Assembly (NCBI RefSeq): GCF_000948975.2
Contig: NZ_CP059735.1
Span: forward strand, 3,348,001-3,412,000
Source: Thalassomonas actiniarum
Lineage (GTDB): Bacteria; Pseudomonadota; Gammaproteobacteria; Enterobacterales; Alteromonadaceae
Direction: 5' to 3'
DNA: 64,000 nt
The notes beneath the pieces are model-generated. The model was not told where the DNA came from. It worked only from the letters and a program-made list of their open reading frames with translations, and ran no database searches. Positions 1 through 8,946 of the stretch are shown here, piece by piece (the first letter of the stretch is position 1; each line of letters opens with the position of its first letter). Both the position numbers and the translations under genes were made by a program.

Positions 1-377
1 GCTGCCGGGTTATTGCTCTCTTGTGCCTGCCGACTGTAAGCCAGTCCCTGGGCCATTTCATTATTGAGATAACACACCAGGGCAAGAAAGGCATGGGCAA
101 AATCACCGTCCTGCTCGCTCTGGCTATGGCGCTGCAATAAAGTGGTCGCCGTGGCAAACTGCTTCTTCTTCAGGGCGATAAAGGCAAAGCCCAGATCTGT
201 GATAAAGGCGCCGGGGCGGACATTAAGCAGGTAATTAAAAATGGTTTGCGCCTGCTCAATTTCACCATGGGTTACCGCCAGCAAACCGGTTTCGGCTAAA
301 GATTTCAGCACCTGTGACCGGGACATTTCCCCGCTATTTGTCCCGCCAGTCAGTGCTGCCCCGCTGATGTTATTCAT
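1..377 (-). CDS. sctG: YscG-like T3SS needle chaperone (partial, 3' end outside window)
   Basis: The first 125 codons are present, starting at the ATG complementary to 375-377; the rest lies beyond the window edge. The visible protein is helical with TPR-like repeats (alternating Ala/Leu-rich helices such as ETGLLAVTHGEIEQAQ). In Ysc systems YscG is a TPR protein that, with YscE, holds the needle subunit YscF monomeric in the cytoplasm. The assignment rests on position, directly downstream of the needle gene and 8 nt from its stop, plus the TPR-like pattern. The family's usual length is near 115-125 residues, so little may be missing. An alternative is another small TPR-type T3SS chaperone. 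Confidence 0.7.
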   Translation of the reverse strand, partial: MNNISGAALTGGTNSGEMSRSQVLKSLAETGLLAVTHGEIEQAQTIFNYLLNVRPGAFITDLGFAFIALKKKQFATATTLLQRHSQSEQDGDFAHAFLALVCYLNNEMAQGLAYSRQAQESNNPA

Positions 378-385
378 AACCGCTC

Positions 386-607
386 CTACATTTTCTGGAT
401 AACGCCACTGACGGCGTCACTTAAGGATTTCATGGTGGTACTGGCCAAACTGGTGGCATTGCCCCATTCACCAATGGCTTGCTGGAATTTAAGCAAGTTA
501 CCGGTGTCGGTGAGATCCAACTCAGATGTCTCCCTGACCTTGGCATCTTTTTCTTCAAACAATTTTCCCATGCTGTTGGTGATGGCTTCGGTATTAAAGG
601 TGCTCAT
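386..607 (-). CDS. sctF: T3SS needle subunit SctF (YscF/PrgI/MxiH family)
   Basis: A 73-residue protein, matching the 70-90 residue needle family. It is two helices around a short turn, with the C-terminal amphipathic helix ending in SGVIQKM, like the family's G(I/V)(I/L)xK(I/M) end that packs in the needle lumen. It polymerises outside the cell into the hollow needle through which unfolded substrates pass. It sits between the YscE-like and YscG-like chaperone genes, as in the Yersinia yscEFG order, which strengthens the call. The gene is inside the minus-strand operon that starts with the YscB-like gene. Confidence 0.9.
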   Translation of the reverse strand: MSTFNTEAITNSMGKLFEEKDAKVRETSELDLTDTGNLLKFQQAIGEWGNATSLASTTMKSLSDAVSGVIQKM

Positions 608-634
608 AATATTCTCCTTGGTTGATATAAAGTT

Positions 635-862
635 TTACTGGTGCAATTTGTTCCAGACACTGTCGATCACTTCCAGCGCCGCCGCTAACGCCTGCTTTTC
701 CAGTTCCAGTTGCCGAAATTGCTCGGCGGTGCCGCCACAGGCCATTTGCTGTTTCAGCTTTCTTTCCCGGTCCATAAAAACCTGCTTTTGCCGACCGATA
801 AACTGGCCGTTAAAATCTTTACTGATCTCATGTTCCATCGGTATTTTCAGCCAGTTATTCAT
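635..862 (-). CDS. yscE: YscE/EscE/SsaE-family needle co-chaperone
   Basis: A 75-residue, charged, fully helical protein, matching the size of YscE-family proteins (about 65-75 residues). In Yersinia and Pseudomonas, YscE/PscE pairs with YscG/PscG to cap the C-terminal helix of the needle subunit before export. Its start overlaps the end of sctD by 8 nt, so translation is probably coupled, and the needle gene follows. Sequence similarity in this family is low, so position carries much of the weight. It acts in the cytoplasm. Confidence 0.75.
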   Translation of the reverse strand: MNNWLKIPMEHEISKDFNGQFIGRQKQVFMDRERKLKQQMACGGTAEQFRQLELEKQALAAALEVIDSVWNKLHQ

Positions 863-2375
863 TGTGTTGCCCTCCGATAAGATAAATCATCGCCTTGCCT
901 GCTTTGCTCAGTACCACCCGGTCCGGCCCTATTGACTCAATCAGGTAACCGCCAGCCAGCTTACCGCCGGTGATCACCCGTTTGCCGTCGGCAGTTGTGA
1001 TGTAAGGCACGGCGCCCAGGCTGACGCCTTTGATCTCCTGTAGGGTTTTCTCTATTCTTTGCGCCGAAAATTCCAGTTTGGGTAACCCCAGGTAACGCTG
1101 TTTAAATTCCTGCTCTATCTGCTGCCAACTGGCCAGCGAACCGGCGGCAATTTCACCGCTAACGACAATGGCGGACGCTTGTTTTGCCAGTGCAAGGTTA
1201 TCCAAACCGTCCTGCGATAAACGGTTTCTCAGCCAGGTGGCCCTGGATGCCAGGGTGTCAAAATTGGCGCTGATATGACCTAACCCGGCGACATCCCGCT
1301 CCAGCTTACTTTTAAGGTTTTGCCAACGGCTGTTATCACTCAGGTAACCGCCGATAACAAAATCTCCCGCCTGCTCACCGTAATGCACTGTCAGATTCGG
1401 ATAACCCAGTACTTTAAGTAAGTAACTGAGGTTATTAAAAAGTTGCGACAAAACCCGAATATTCATTTTTACCGGGTAACCAGCTCCGGCAATAAGCTGC
1501 TGTAATTGTTCCTGTTGCTTGTTATCGGCAACAAAACCTTCCAGCACCAGGGCTTTACCCAGGGATAAGTTTTGCTTTTTAAAGTGAAGCTGCTCCAGAC
1601 CTGCTGCAGTTAACTGCTGTTGCAAGCTTTGCTGCGCATGCAGGCCTTGCTCTGCCAAACTCAGCGGCGCCGGTTCGCTGCTGCCTGGAGATGAAAAACC
1701 CAGGAACATACCGCCGCAGGCAAGGGTCATGCCCAGCACTAGCGAAGGTAGAACCACTGAAGAGCGTGTTTTCTTGCTCTCGGGATTAACTTCGTCTTGT
1801 TGCATTTGCTCAGGGGCCTCAGCATTTTGCTCGTCTTCAACAGATTCCGGGTCTTGCTCCGGCTGCTCTTGTTGCAGCTGTGGCAATTCCACCTCGGGCC
1901 AGGTTTCATTTTTAGGACCATAGACCAGGTGCAGCAAACCTAAGGTGAGCACTTCAAAGGGTTTGACCGGCACCTTAACCGCCTGTTGCTCAACCGCCTT
2001 TTCTTCAAGCGAGAGGGACTTACCCGCCAGGTAGTTGGCCTGCTGATCGCTTAAGCCTTCAACAAAAACCTCATCCTCGCTGCATACCAGGGTAAGCAAA
2101 TGGTCAGGCAGGTTGTCGCCGGATAACACGATATCGTTATCTTCACCTTTACCTAAACGGGTACTGCCCTGGTAGAGGGGAATTTCAGCCCCTAAATGCA
2201 CACCGGATAAAATCTTCAGCGTCCATTTCGCCAGAAATTGTCCGCTCTCGCCTGCTACTTGTTCCTGCTCCTGCTCCAGCTCTTGATCCAGTGAGGCCGG
2301 TGCCTGAGCAGTCAGGCCGTCATGGTCTATTGTGCTGGCGGGTAAACCATGCTCTTGTGGGGAAGCTAACGCCAT
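855..2375 (-). CDS. sctD: T3SS inner-membrane ring protein SctD (YscD/EscD/PrgH family)
   Basis: This 506-residue protein forms the outer of the two inner-membrane rings of the injectisome. Visible layout: an acidic, Gln-rich first 45 residues; a cytoplasmic FHA-like domain at about 48-152 (STRLGKGEDNDIVL is the FHA strand region); an acidic linker at about 160-200; one membrane helix at about 206-227; and a periplasmic part with repeated BON/ring-building modules up to residue 506. It is longer than Yersinia YscD (about 420), mostly because of the acidic extensions. It lies 13 nt after sctC and overlaps the yscE-like gene. Confidence 0.92.
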   Translation of the reverse strand: MALASPQEHGLPASTIDHDGLTAQAPASLDQELEQEQEQVAGESGQFLAKWTLKILSGVHLGAEIPLYQGSTRLGKGEDNDIVLSGDNLPDHLLTLVCSEDEVFVEGLSDQQANYLAGKSLSLEEKAVEQQAVKVPVKPFEVLTLGLLHLVYGPKNETWPEVELPQLQQEQPEQDPESVEDEQNAEAPEQMQQDEVNPESKKTRSSVVLPSLVLGMTLACGGMFLGFSSPGSSEPAPLSLAEQGLHAQQSLQQQLTAAGLEQLHFKKQNLSLGKALVLEGFVADNKQQEQLQQLIAGAGYPVKMNIRVLSQLFNNLSYLLKVLGYPNLTVHYGEQAGDFVIGGYLSDNSRWQNLKSKLERDVAGLGHISANFDTLASRATWLRNRLSQDGLDNLALAKQASAIVVSGEIAAGSLASWQQIEQEFKQRYLGLPKLEFSAQRIEKTLQEIKGVSLGAVPYITTADGKRVITGGKLAGGYLIESIGPDRVVLSKAGKAMIYLIGGQHNE

Positions 2376-2388
2376 CTTGGGTACTCCG

Positions 2389-4032
2389 TTACTTGATTAG
2401 TTTAAAATTGGACGGGGTATTTAGCTGCGCCCCCTGCTTGCCCATGGCGATATCCGATGCCTGGACCACATGTGGTGAAATCAAAAACAGCCTGAGCATT
2501 TTCACCGAGGTTTTCGAGGTACTTTTAAACAGGTTGCCCAGCAGTGGAATTCTGTGCAGTAAAGGTACCTTGCTTACCGACTCCCCCTCTGAGTCAAAGT
2601 AATAACCACCAATAAGCAGGCTCTGGTTTTTGCCGATCACCGCCTGGGTATTGATCAAGGTGTTGCTGATCACCGGAATACCGTCAACGCTCTGCTCCGT
2701 TTGCTGGCCGTCTTCAATCTGGATATCCATGCGCACCGCTTCACCGTCAAGCGTTCTTTGAATATGCGGGGTTACCCGTACCAGGGTGCCGACAGTGACC
2801 GGAAAGAGATCGACAACGTCTTCACCGGATAAGCGCACATAAAAGGTATTGCTGTTATCGAGCACCGCTTCATAGTTATCCAGGGTCAATACCGAGGGCT
2901 GAGAAGTGATTTTTGCCTTGCCTTCCGTGGCCAGCGCCCGGATCTTGCTGACCAGATTACCTGCAGCACCGGCGATTAGTTGCAGCTCGCCGCTTGCCAG
3001 GCTGCCTGTGCTTGAGATATCACCGACATTCACGGCATAATCATTACTGGTATATTGCCAGTCCACTCCAAGCTCGCTTAAATCGTCGCTTTGAATGTTA
3101 ACCATAGTGACATTCACTTCTATTTGATCCAGCGGTACATCCAGGGATTTGATCAATTCGCCGTAGGTCTCGACATTGGCCTGGGTGTCCCCGATGACGA
3201 TGGCATTAAGGCGGTGGTCGGCTTTAATAAAAGGCTTGATGCCGGCGGAGCCTGTCGGTTCTTCTTCCGCAAAAGGTATAGCTTCGCTACCCGGGCTGTT
3301 CTGCCCTTTGGCCTTAGCAGATGATAGCGGCAAGCGCCCCTGCAGGGTCGGCATTGGCGTTCTCACCTGTGTTACCTGCCCGGCCTGGTTGCCGGAAATG
3401 GTATTGGTTAACAGGCTTAATACCCCGGGCACCTGCTTTTCCTGGCCACGGTAGTTATAGGTATAATCAGTGGCACTGGCATATTGCAGGCGGAAGGTGG
3501 AGATCACAAACTTATCTTCATGCTGCTTGCGCACTTCCTTATCCAGCATGGCCGCCACTTTGACCACCATTTCCACGAATTTCGGCGCACCGGCGACAAA
3601 GATCAATTTTTGCTGCTCCAGCGCGGTCCACTGGGCATTAAGCTGCCACCAGGGCAGCACCCGCATGGTCTGGTATAAGTCTTGGGTGCTGATATATTTT
3701 AACTGCACTACGGCACTTTCCGATTCGTCGGTACGGTAAAAGTGCAACATATGGCCGTCGTAGTACCAGGTCATATTACTGATAGCAGATAGCTGCTTTA
3801 AGATGTTCTCCGCCGTGTTTTCCGGAAAATTACCGTTAATGGGCATATCCAGCGAATCGCTGACATTGGCGGGAATACCATAACTGGACGCAAACTCCCG
3901 CAAAATTTCCTTTAAGGTTTCACCGCTGGCCATATAGCCGTATTTTTGCCCTTTCCAGTCGGGCTGGGAGCTCAGGGCCGGCAAAGCGAACAAGGTAAGT
4001 AAAATTAAGCTGTAACGTAAAAAAGTCATCAT
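2389..4032 (-). CDS. sctC: T3SS outer-membrane secretin SctC (YscC/EscC)
   Basis: A 547-residue secretin that forms the outer-membrane ring. An N-terminal signal peptide (about residues 1-21, Lys-free hydrophobic stretch ending near ALSS) is followed by the N0 domain (about 30-100), N1/N3 ring domains, and the C-terminal secretin beta-barrel domain. The barrel carries the family signature near residue 490, VPLLHRIPLLGNLFKS. Length matches YscC-type secretins (about 600) with a shorter C terminus; no pilotin-binding tail is obvious and no pilotin gene is in the window. The gene follows the YscB-like chaperone and precedes sctD, exactly the Ysc order. Confidence 0.95.
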   Translation of the reverse strand: MMTFLRYSLILLTLFALPALSSQPDWKGQKYGYMASGETLKEILREFASSYGIPANVSDSLDMPINGNFPENTAENILKQLSAISNMTWYYDGHMLHFYRTDESESAVVQLKYISTQDLYQTMRVLPWWQLNAQWTALEQQKLIFVAGAPKFVEMVVKVAAMLDKEVRKQHEDKFVISTFRLQYASATDYTYNYRGQEKQVPGVLSLLTNTISGNQAGQVTQVRTPMPTLQGRLPLSSAKAKGQNSPGSEAIPFAEEEPTGSAGIKPFIKADHRLNAIVIGDTQANVETYGELIKSLDVPLDQIEVNVTMVNIQSDDLSELGVDWQYTSNDYAVNVGDISSTGSLASGELQLIAGAAGNLVSKIRALATEGKAKITSQPSVLTLDNYEAVLDNSNTFYVRLSGEDVVDLFPVTVGTLVRVTPHIQRTLDGEAVRMDIQIEDGQQTEQSVDGIPVISNTLINTQAVIGKNQSLLIGGYYFDSEGESVSKVPLLHRIPLLGNLFKSTSKTSVKMLRLFLISPHVVQASDIAMGKQGAQLNTPSNFKLIK

Positions 4033-4053
4033 AGATCCTTCTGTGCCGGAAAA

Positions 4054-4485
4054 TTACGGGTGGATCATCATTGCCGGACGGGAAATTTCCACTTCATCCG
4101 ATTCTGATTGCTGAAAAAAGGCCACCGCATTAAGAAACTCTTCCACCACCGACTCAAACTGGCCGTATTCGATGTTTCTCACCGATAACTGGTAAAAAGC
4201 GATAAGTTCACTGCCCTCAATGGCAATGGCAACCGGATAGCGTTTGATATAGGTTAACGCCATCTTCAGATAGCGCTGCAACAGCTCGGTTTGCTCACGC
4301 TCATCATCGGGCAATTCAACAATTTTTGCCGTTAAATGGAATTTACCCGAAGCTTCAAAATAGCGCAGGTTAAGATCATCGCAGATCAGGGTATAGGCTT
4401 CCTGTCCCAGATCGGCAATCTGGCTGTTAAAGCAGGCGAAATTGTACTTTTCACAAAGGGTGTTGACGAAGTTGTCTAAAATCAT
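4054..4485 (-). CDS. yscB: YscB-like T3SS chaperone (CesT/SycE fold)
   Basis: A 143-residue acidic protein with the alternating helix-strand pattern of the class I (CesT/SycE) chaperones. In Yersinia the gene in front of yscC is yscB (137 residues), whose product pairs with SycN to chaperone the gatekeeper YopN; both a SycN-like protein and a YopN-TyeA fusion are encoded here, so the same heterodimer is expected. That pairing is inference from position and fold. It is the first gene of the operon running yscB-sctC-sctD-yscE-sctF-yscG. The promoter motif at 4579-4600 lies about 93 nt upstream. Confidence 0.7.
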   Translation of the reverse strand: MILDNFVNTLCEKYNFACFNSQIADLGQEAYTLICDDLNLRYFEASGKFHLTAKIVELPDDEREQTELLQRYLKMALTYIKRYPVAIAIEGSELIAFYQLSVRNIEYGQFESVVEEFLNAVAFFQQSESDEVEISRPAMMIHP

Positions 4486-4681
4486 AATGAATCCATTTTA
4501 TTGCTGCATTGCAACTCTCTTGTTAAGCCCTTGCTTGCCAGAGAAATTCGCTATCCAAATATGGCTATTAACTAGTTAGTAACGGCTGCGTAAAAAAGTT
4601 TTTATTTTTTGCTAAATAAGCGCTTAACTAACAAATATTTTTGCCGGCAACATTAGCTATGCCGCCAGGCACCTGATTTTA
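4486..4681. other. Intergenic region between the YscB-like gene and the first ECF sigma gene
   Basis: An AT-rich spacer of 196 nt. It carries the shared T3SS promoter motif (4579-4600, minus strand). No convincing terminator is visible after the sigma gene, which ends at 4682, so some read-through from the sigma genes into the secretin operon is possible. Confidence 0.6.
4579..4600 (-). promoter_or_regulatory. T3SS promoter motif upstream of yscB-sctC operon
   Basis: Read on the minus strand: AACTTTT (4600-4594), 10 nt, then GTTAC (4583-4579) within GCCGTTACTAAC. The same two-part motif occurs in front of sctW, sctN and sctP. The AAC core and about 16-nt spacing resemble ECF-sigma promoters. 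Distance to the start codon is about 93 nt. The function is inferred; the repetition is seen directly. Confidence 0.6.
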
Positions 4682-5236
4682 CTAGCAATAGCTCAGCTCT
4701 TTACGTGCCCTGAAAATCCGGCTTTTAAGGCTGGAAACCGAAACAGCCAGGGTATTGGCGGTATCGGCGTAACTTAGGCCGTCGATACAAATCATCTGCA
4801 AACACTCGCTTAACTGCGTCGGCAATTTTTGTATTTGTTTGTTCACGTCTTGATAGGCACTTTTGGCCGCCAGGTCGCGGTCGGGTTCATTGCCGACATT
4901 GTTATCGACTAACGGCGTATCTAAGGCATCGACAAAATTGTATTTGTACTGGGCCGAGCGGTTTAAATGGTTGCGCACGATATTAAGGGCAATACCCAAC
5001 ACCCAACTGGAAAACTTGGAGCGAAACTCAAAGCTGGTAATACTCTTATATATCTGGATAAAGGTATCCTGCACCAGATCCTCAACATCATGGTGACACC
5101 TGATCCCTTTGGAAAGAATGAAGCTGTGTATTCTGGATTTATAGTGACGTAATAATTGCTCTAGTGCACTGCCATTGCCGTCTTTAGATTTTTTGATCAG
5201 TTCTGATTCATTTGCTGGATTGGTTTGGTTAAGCAT
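4682..5236 (-). CDS. ECF-type RNA polymerase sigma factor (copy 1)
   Basis: A 184-residue sigma-70 family protein with only regions 2 and 4. Region 2 (about 23-95) contains the DLVQDTFIQIYKS core-binding helix and the FRSKFSSWVLGIALNIVRNH -10-recognition segment. Region 4 (about 128-180) has the helix-turn-helix with LSYADTANTLAVSVSSLKSR for -35 binding. A GGAG ribosome site precedes the start. It is a close paralogue of the next gene upstream (5371-5991); region 2 is almost identical. No anti-sigma gene adjoins either. Lying between the two minus-strand T3SS operons, it is the best local candidate for T3SS control, comparable in size and role to HrpL (inference). Confidence 0.88.
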   Translation of the reverse strand: MLNQTNPANESELIKKSKDGNGSALEQLLRHYKSRIHSFILSKGIRCHHDVEDLVQDTFIQIYKSITSFEFRSKFSSWVLGIALNIVRNHLNRSAQYKYNFVDALDTPLVDNNVGNEPDRDLAAKSAYQDVNKQIQKLPTQLSECLQMICIDGLSYADTANTLAVSVSSLKSRIFRARKELSYC

Positions 5237-5370
5237 GGCTAAACTCCATTTTTGTTCAATTTTTTGTTTTTCTATTTCTTATAAAGCTCAGGCTTATTGG
5301 TTAAATAAGTCTTGCTCTGTGGTTATCACTCAGAGCCTGCTGCTTTGCTCTTTTGGCGTCATCAGCAGGG

Positions 5371-5991
5371 TTAAATAGAAAATATCGAAGTGTGTAGATC
5401 CGGCTGTTTTGTCATCGAAAGTGACTCGCAGATCTTATGCTTAAGTTCTTTGCGGGCACGGAACAAACGCGTTTTCAGGTTAGCCACAGACAACGCCAGT
5501 TTATTGGCGGCCAGGGAATAGCTGATCCCCTGAACACAGGTCAGTTGCAGGCATTCGCTTAAATGTTCCGGTAAGGTTTGGATCTGGGCATTGACGGTTG
5601 CCAGGCTTTGCTTGGACATCAGCGCCTGCTCAGGTTCACTGTTGGTGTTTTCATCTTGCAAAACGGTATCGGCGACATCAACAAAGTTGTACTTGTACTG
5701 AACCGAGCGATTTACATGGTTGCGCACGATATTCAGGGCAATGCCCAATACCCAGCTTGAGAACTTGGAGCGAAACTCGAAGCTGCGGATGCTTTTATAA
5801 ATCTGGATAAAGGTATCCTGAACCAGATCTTCGATATCGTGGTGGCATTTGATGCCTTTGGCCATGATGAAGCTGTAGATGCGGGTTTGGTAGTGCGCCA
5901 TTAATTCATTTAATGCATTGGCATTACCGGCTTTAGATAGTTCGATTAATTCGTGTTCATTTTCAAGATTTTTGGGGGCTTGATTCAACAT
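5371..5991 (-). CDS. ECF-type RNA polymerase sigma factor (copy 2)
   Basis: A 206-residue paralogue of the adjacent sigma factor, with the same region 2 (about 27-100) and region 4 helix-turn-helix (about 135-185), plus about 18 extra C-terminal residues ending in HTSIFSI that copy 1 lacks. Both proteins carry an unusual CHHD(V/I)EDLVQ segment at the start of the core-binding helix. The ribosome site (GGAGTTTA) is the same as that of copy 1, consistent with tandem duplication. 134 nt separate the two genes, with an imperfect hairpin at 5311-5333 but no T-run, so they are probably cotranscribed. The region-4 helices differ more than region 2, so -35 specificity may have diverged. Confidence 0.88.
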   Translation of the reverse strand: MLNQAPKNLENEHELIELSKAGNANALNELMAHYQTRIYSFIMAKGIKCHHDIEDLVQDTFIQIYKSIRSFEFRSKFSSWVLGIALNIVRNHVNRSVQYKYNFVDVADTVLQDENTNSEPEQALMSKQSLATVNAQIQTLPEHLSECLQLTCVQGISYSLAANKLALSVANLKTRLFRARKELKHKICESLSMTKQPDLHTSIFSI

Positions 5992-6824
5992 AATTAAACT
6001 CCGTTTATTTTCCTTGAACCCGGTGCGGAACTTAACTCTTGTTCCCTCATACCTTGGCTCTGTTATTAATAGGTACTTCGTGGTGAAGTCCCTCAGTCGG
6101 AGAAAGTATCTAAAACAAATGTGTAAGGAATACGTAAAGACTTAGGAAGAAAGTGGAGGAAAAAAGGAAGAATATGGAGGAAATTTGCAAGAAAAATGCA
6201 GGAAAAGGCCGAGAATAAGACATCCGCTGGCATGACCAGAATAGTCTGAGTACAGATATCGTTCACTATTTGAACGATTGCAGAATTCTACCCGCCCGGG
6301 CATCCGGGACAGAGCCCAGGTAATTAGTCGTAAGTACCTATTTTTATGATGGTTTCATAGGTTAGTAACAAAAAAGTGCTGACAGATACAGGCATTTGCA
6401 CATTTGTTGCTATTTTCGATGAAAATGCGCAATGAAAGTGAATAATCATCAATGTTGCCCGTGAAAATTTTTTGTCATTTTGATCATTTATTTTAAGAAA
6501 CAGGCAAAAATTTTTTGTTTCCGGCGAAATTAACGGTAAAAAAGCGGAAAAATATCGAGTACAAGCGATTAAGCAAAGAGCAAATCCAGAAATAAGCAGC
6601 CCTTTAATGGAGTTTACTCCTAAATTGTTTACCGGCTTTTGCAGATTTTTTTGAAGAGAGGCACTTCGAATAAAAGAAAATGACTTGATATGCAAAACCA
6701 GACAGACACAACCTGGGACATATTCAACTGTTGCCTTGTTGATTTTCTCCACCCAGGGTTCAGGTAAACAAGACAAACAGGAGATAACCAGAAACTTTGG
6801 CTACCCCCTGTCTGCTATTTCCCC
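5992..6824. other. 833-nt gap between the sigma genes and sctV
   Basis: No gene can be supported. Minus-strand reading 6776-6324 is open for 150 codons but its composition (many Cys, Phe, Ser and no domain) looks non-coding. The part near the sigma gene (6126-6208) is an almost pure purine tract on the plus strand with repeated GGA. A small hairpin (CCCGG-GCAT-CCGGG, 6296-6309) is present. The gap occupies the place where lcrR-lcrGVH-yopBD follow yscV in Yersinia. Confidence 0.6.
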
Positions 6825-8912
6825 CTAAATGTCTATGCGGCCCAGGGGCTGGATGGTGATCTCTTTAGTGAGATCCTGGTGGGACAAGATGGACAGATCA
6901 TACAACTCCAGCTCCAGCAGCTTACGGATATAACGGCGGATATCCATGGAGGCCAGCAGCACGGGTTTGACACTCATCTCATTGATATTACCGACATTAC
7001 GTTTCACCGACTGGATAAACTGGTTGGTCACTTTCGGATCAAGCGCCAAGTATGCCCCGGAGGAAGTCTGCCTGATCGCCCCGCGTATGGTCTCTTCCAG
7101 CTGGTTTTCCAGCAGGTAGACCGGCAGCATATTTTGTCCGTTGCTGTATTTGTAGCTGATCTGCCGTTTCAAGTTTGAGCGGATATACTCCACTAAGGTC
7201 ACCACATCTTTTTCTTTAGGTCCCCACTCGACAATGGATTCAAGGATAAGACGCAGGTTACGGATAGACACTCCTTCGGACACCAGACGCTGCAGAACAT
7301 CGGTGATTTTTTGCAGCGGCACGATACGTTGTGCTTCCCTGACCAGCTCACCAAAGTTTTCTTCCATTTTCTCCAGCAGATAACGGGTTTCCTGGATACC
7401 GACGAACTCTTCCGAATACCTTTTCAATACATGAGACAAGTGATAAGTCAGGATCTGGGTAATATGTAAGTAAGACAGGCCAATACCGTCAAGCTTATCC
7501 GTATCCTGCTCCGCCACCCAGTAACAGACCTGGGGACTGAGGATTTTATCGTCCATATCATAATTCAGCCCCAACAAATCAAGCTGCTTGCGCTGGCCTA
7601 TCACCAACACGGATGACTCACGTAAGCTGCCGCTGGCAATAGGCACTTCATGCAACATGATGCGGTATTCATTATCCGGCAAGCTCTGGTTAAACCTTAA
7701 GTGCATGCCGGGAAACGGCACACCTAAATCCAGATAAAGCGCCCGGCGCACCTTAAGCAGGTCGTCGTTAAGCTGGTTACGGTCAATAAAGGCTTCGGTA
7801 TTGGCGGCAACATCCACCAATAGCGGCATGGTTAAGGCAAACTCTTCCTGGGCGGATAAATCTTTTTTCACCGCCTTTTGTCCCGAAGGCGCCATAGTGG
7901 CATTGCCGCTGCTGTCAAAGCTTTCTTCCCCTGATTTTTCTTTGCGTGATAACCAGAAACCGGTTGCGCCAAAAATAGCCGCCAGGGTGAAAAAGGTCAC
8001 CAGCGGGAAGCCGGGCACAACACCAAAGATCATCATGATCACCGCCCCTATCATCAGGGCATTGGGTTTGGAAATAATTTGTCCGCCGATATCATTACCC
8101 AGATCCTGGGATTCTTCCTGGGTCACCCGGGTAACAATAAAACCTGCGGTAATGGAGATAAGCAGCGCCGGAATTTGAGAAATCAAGCCGTCACCCACGG
8201 TTAGAATCGCATATAACTCCAGCGCATCACCGGCAGACATGCCCCTTTGGGCAACACCGATACTGATCCCGCCTAAAATATTTACCACGATAATGATCAA
8301 ACCGGCGATGGCATCCCCTTTGACGAACTTCATCGCACCGTCCATCGAGCCGTACAACTGGCTTTCTTTTTCGACCACGCCCCGCCTTGCGCTGGCTTCA
8401 TCCATGTCGATAACACCGGCGCGCATATCACCGTCGATACTCATTTGTTTGCCCGGCATGGCATCCAGGGAGAACCGGGCACTGACCTCGGCCACCCGCT
8501 CCGAGCCTTTGGTGATCACCATAAACTGCACTATGGTAATGATCAGGAAGATTACTATCCCCACCACCAGGTTGCCGCCGACCACGAAGTTACCAAAGGC
8601 GGTCACTATCATCCCGGCATCCGCCTGCAATAAAATCAAGCGGGTGGTAGTAATGGATAACGCCAGACGAAACAAGGTGGTTAATAACAGCACCGCGGGA
8701 AAAGAGGAAAATTCCAGCGGCGAACTGATATACACTGCCAGCATCAGCATGATGATAGAGATCCCGATATTAACGGCGATCAGCACATCCACCAGCCCGG
8801 TAGGCATAGGCAAGATCATCATGAAAACAATGCCGATAAGCAGGAAAGCCAGCATTAAATCTTTGCGCTCCCCTATGGTATTGGCGACTTTAAGCACAGA
8901 GCCTAGGTTCAT
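6825..8912 (-). CDS. sctV: T3SS export gate protein SctV (YscV/LcrD/FlhA family)
   Basis: A 695-residue protein, the usual length. It forms a nonameric ring in the inner membrane that binds chaperone-substrate complexes and uses the proton gradient for export. The first 330 residues hold about eight membrane helices; the FHIPEP-family signature lies at about 146-162 ([17 protein letters not shown]). Residues 350-695 form the cytoplasmic substrate-docking domain, ending LGRIDI. It is the last gene of the sctW-sycN-sctX-sctY-sctV operon and 34 nt from sctY. SctX and SctY bind SctV specifically in Ysc systems, which fits the neighbours here. Confidence 0.96.
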   Translation of the reverse strand: MNLGSVLKVANTIGERKDLMLAFLLIGIVFMMILPMPTGLVDVLIAVNIGISIIMLMLAVYISSPLEFSSFPAVLLLTTLFRLALSITTTRLILLQADAGMIVTAFGNFVVGGNLVVGIVIFLIITIVQFMVITKGSERVAEVSARFSLDAMPGKQMSIDGDMRAGVIDMDEASARRGVVEKESQLYGSMDGAMKFVKGDAIAGLIIIVVNILGGISIGVAQRGMSAGDALELYAILTVGDGLISQIPALLISITAGFIVTRVTQEESQDLGNDIGGQIISKPNALMIGAVIMMIFGVVPGFPLVTFFTLAAIFGATGFWLSRKEKSGEESFDSSGNATMAPSGQKAVKKDLSAQEEFALTMPLLVDVAANTEAFIDRNQLNDDLLKVRRALYLDLGVPFPGMHLRFNQSLPDNEYRIMLHEVPIASGSLRESSVLVIGQRKQLDLLGLNYDMDDKILSPQVCYWVAEQDTDKLDGIGLSYLHITQILTYHLSHVLKRYSEEFVGIQETRYLLEKMEENFGELVREAQRIVPLQKITDVLQRLVSEGVSIRNLRLILESIVEWGPKEKDVVTLVEYIRSNLKRQISYKYSNGQNMLPVYLLENQLEETIRGAIRQTSSGAYLALDPKVTNQFIQSVKRNVGNINEMSVKPVLLASMDIRRYIRKLLELELYDLSILSHQDLTKEITIQPLGRIDI

Positions 8913-8946
8913 AATTTATTTCTCTATAGCAAGTTAACTGGGAGGA

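Noticed and set aside
6324-6776. 150-codon open frame on the minus strand between the sigma genes and sctV
   Set aside because: Composition rich in Cys, Phe and Ser, no domain, no ribosome site, AT-rich background; most likely a chance open frame.
8239-8937. 232-codon open frame on the plus strand
   Set aside because: Lies fully antisense to sctV, whose identity is certain; a shadow frame of its hydrophobic codons.
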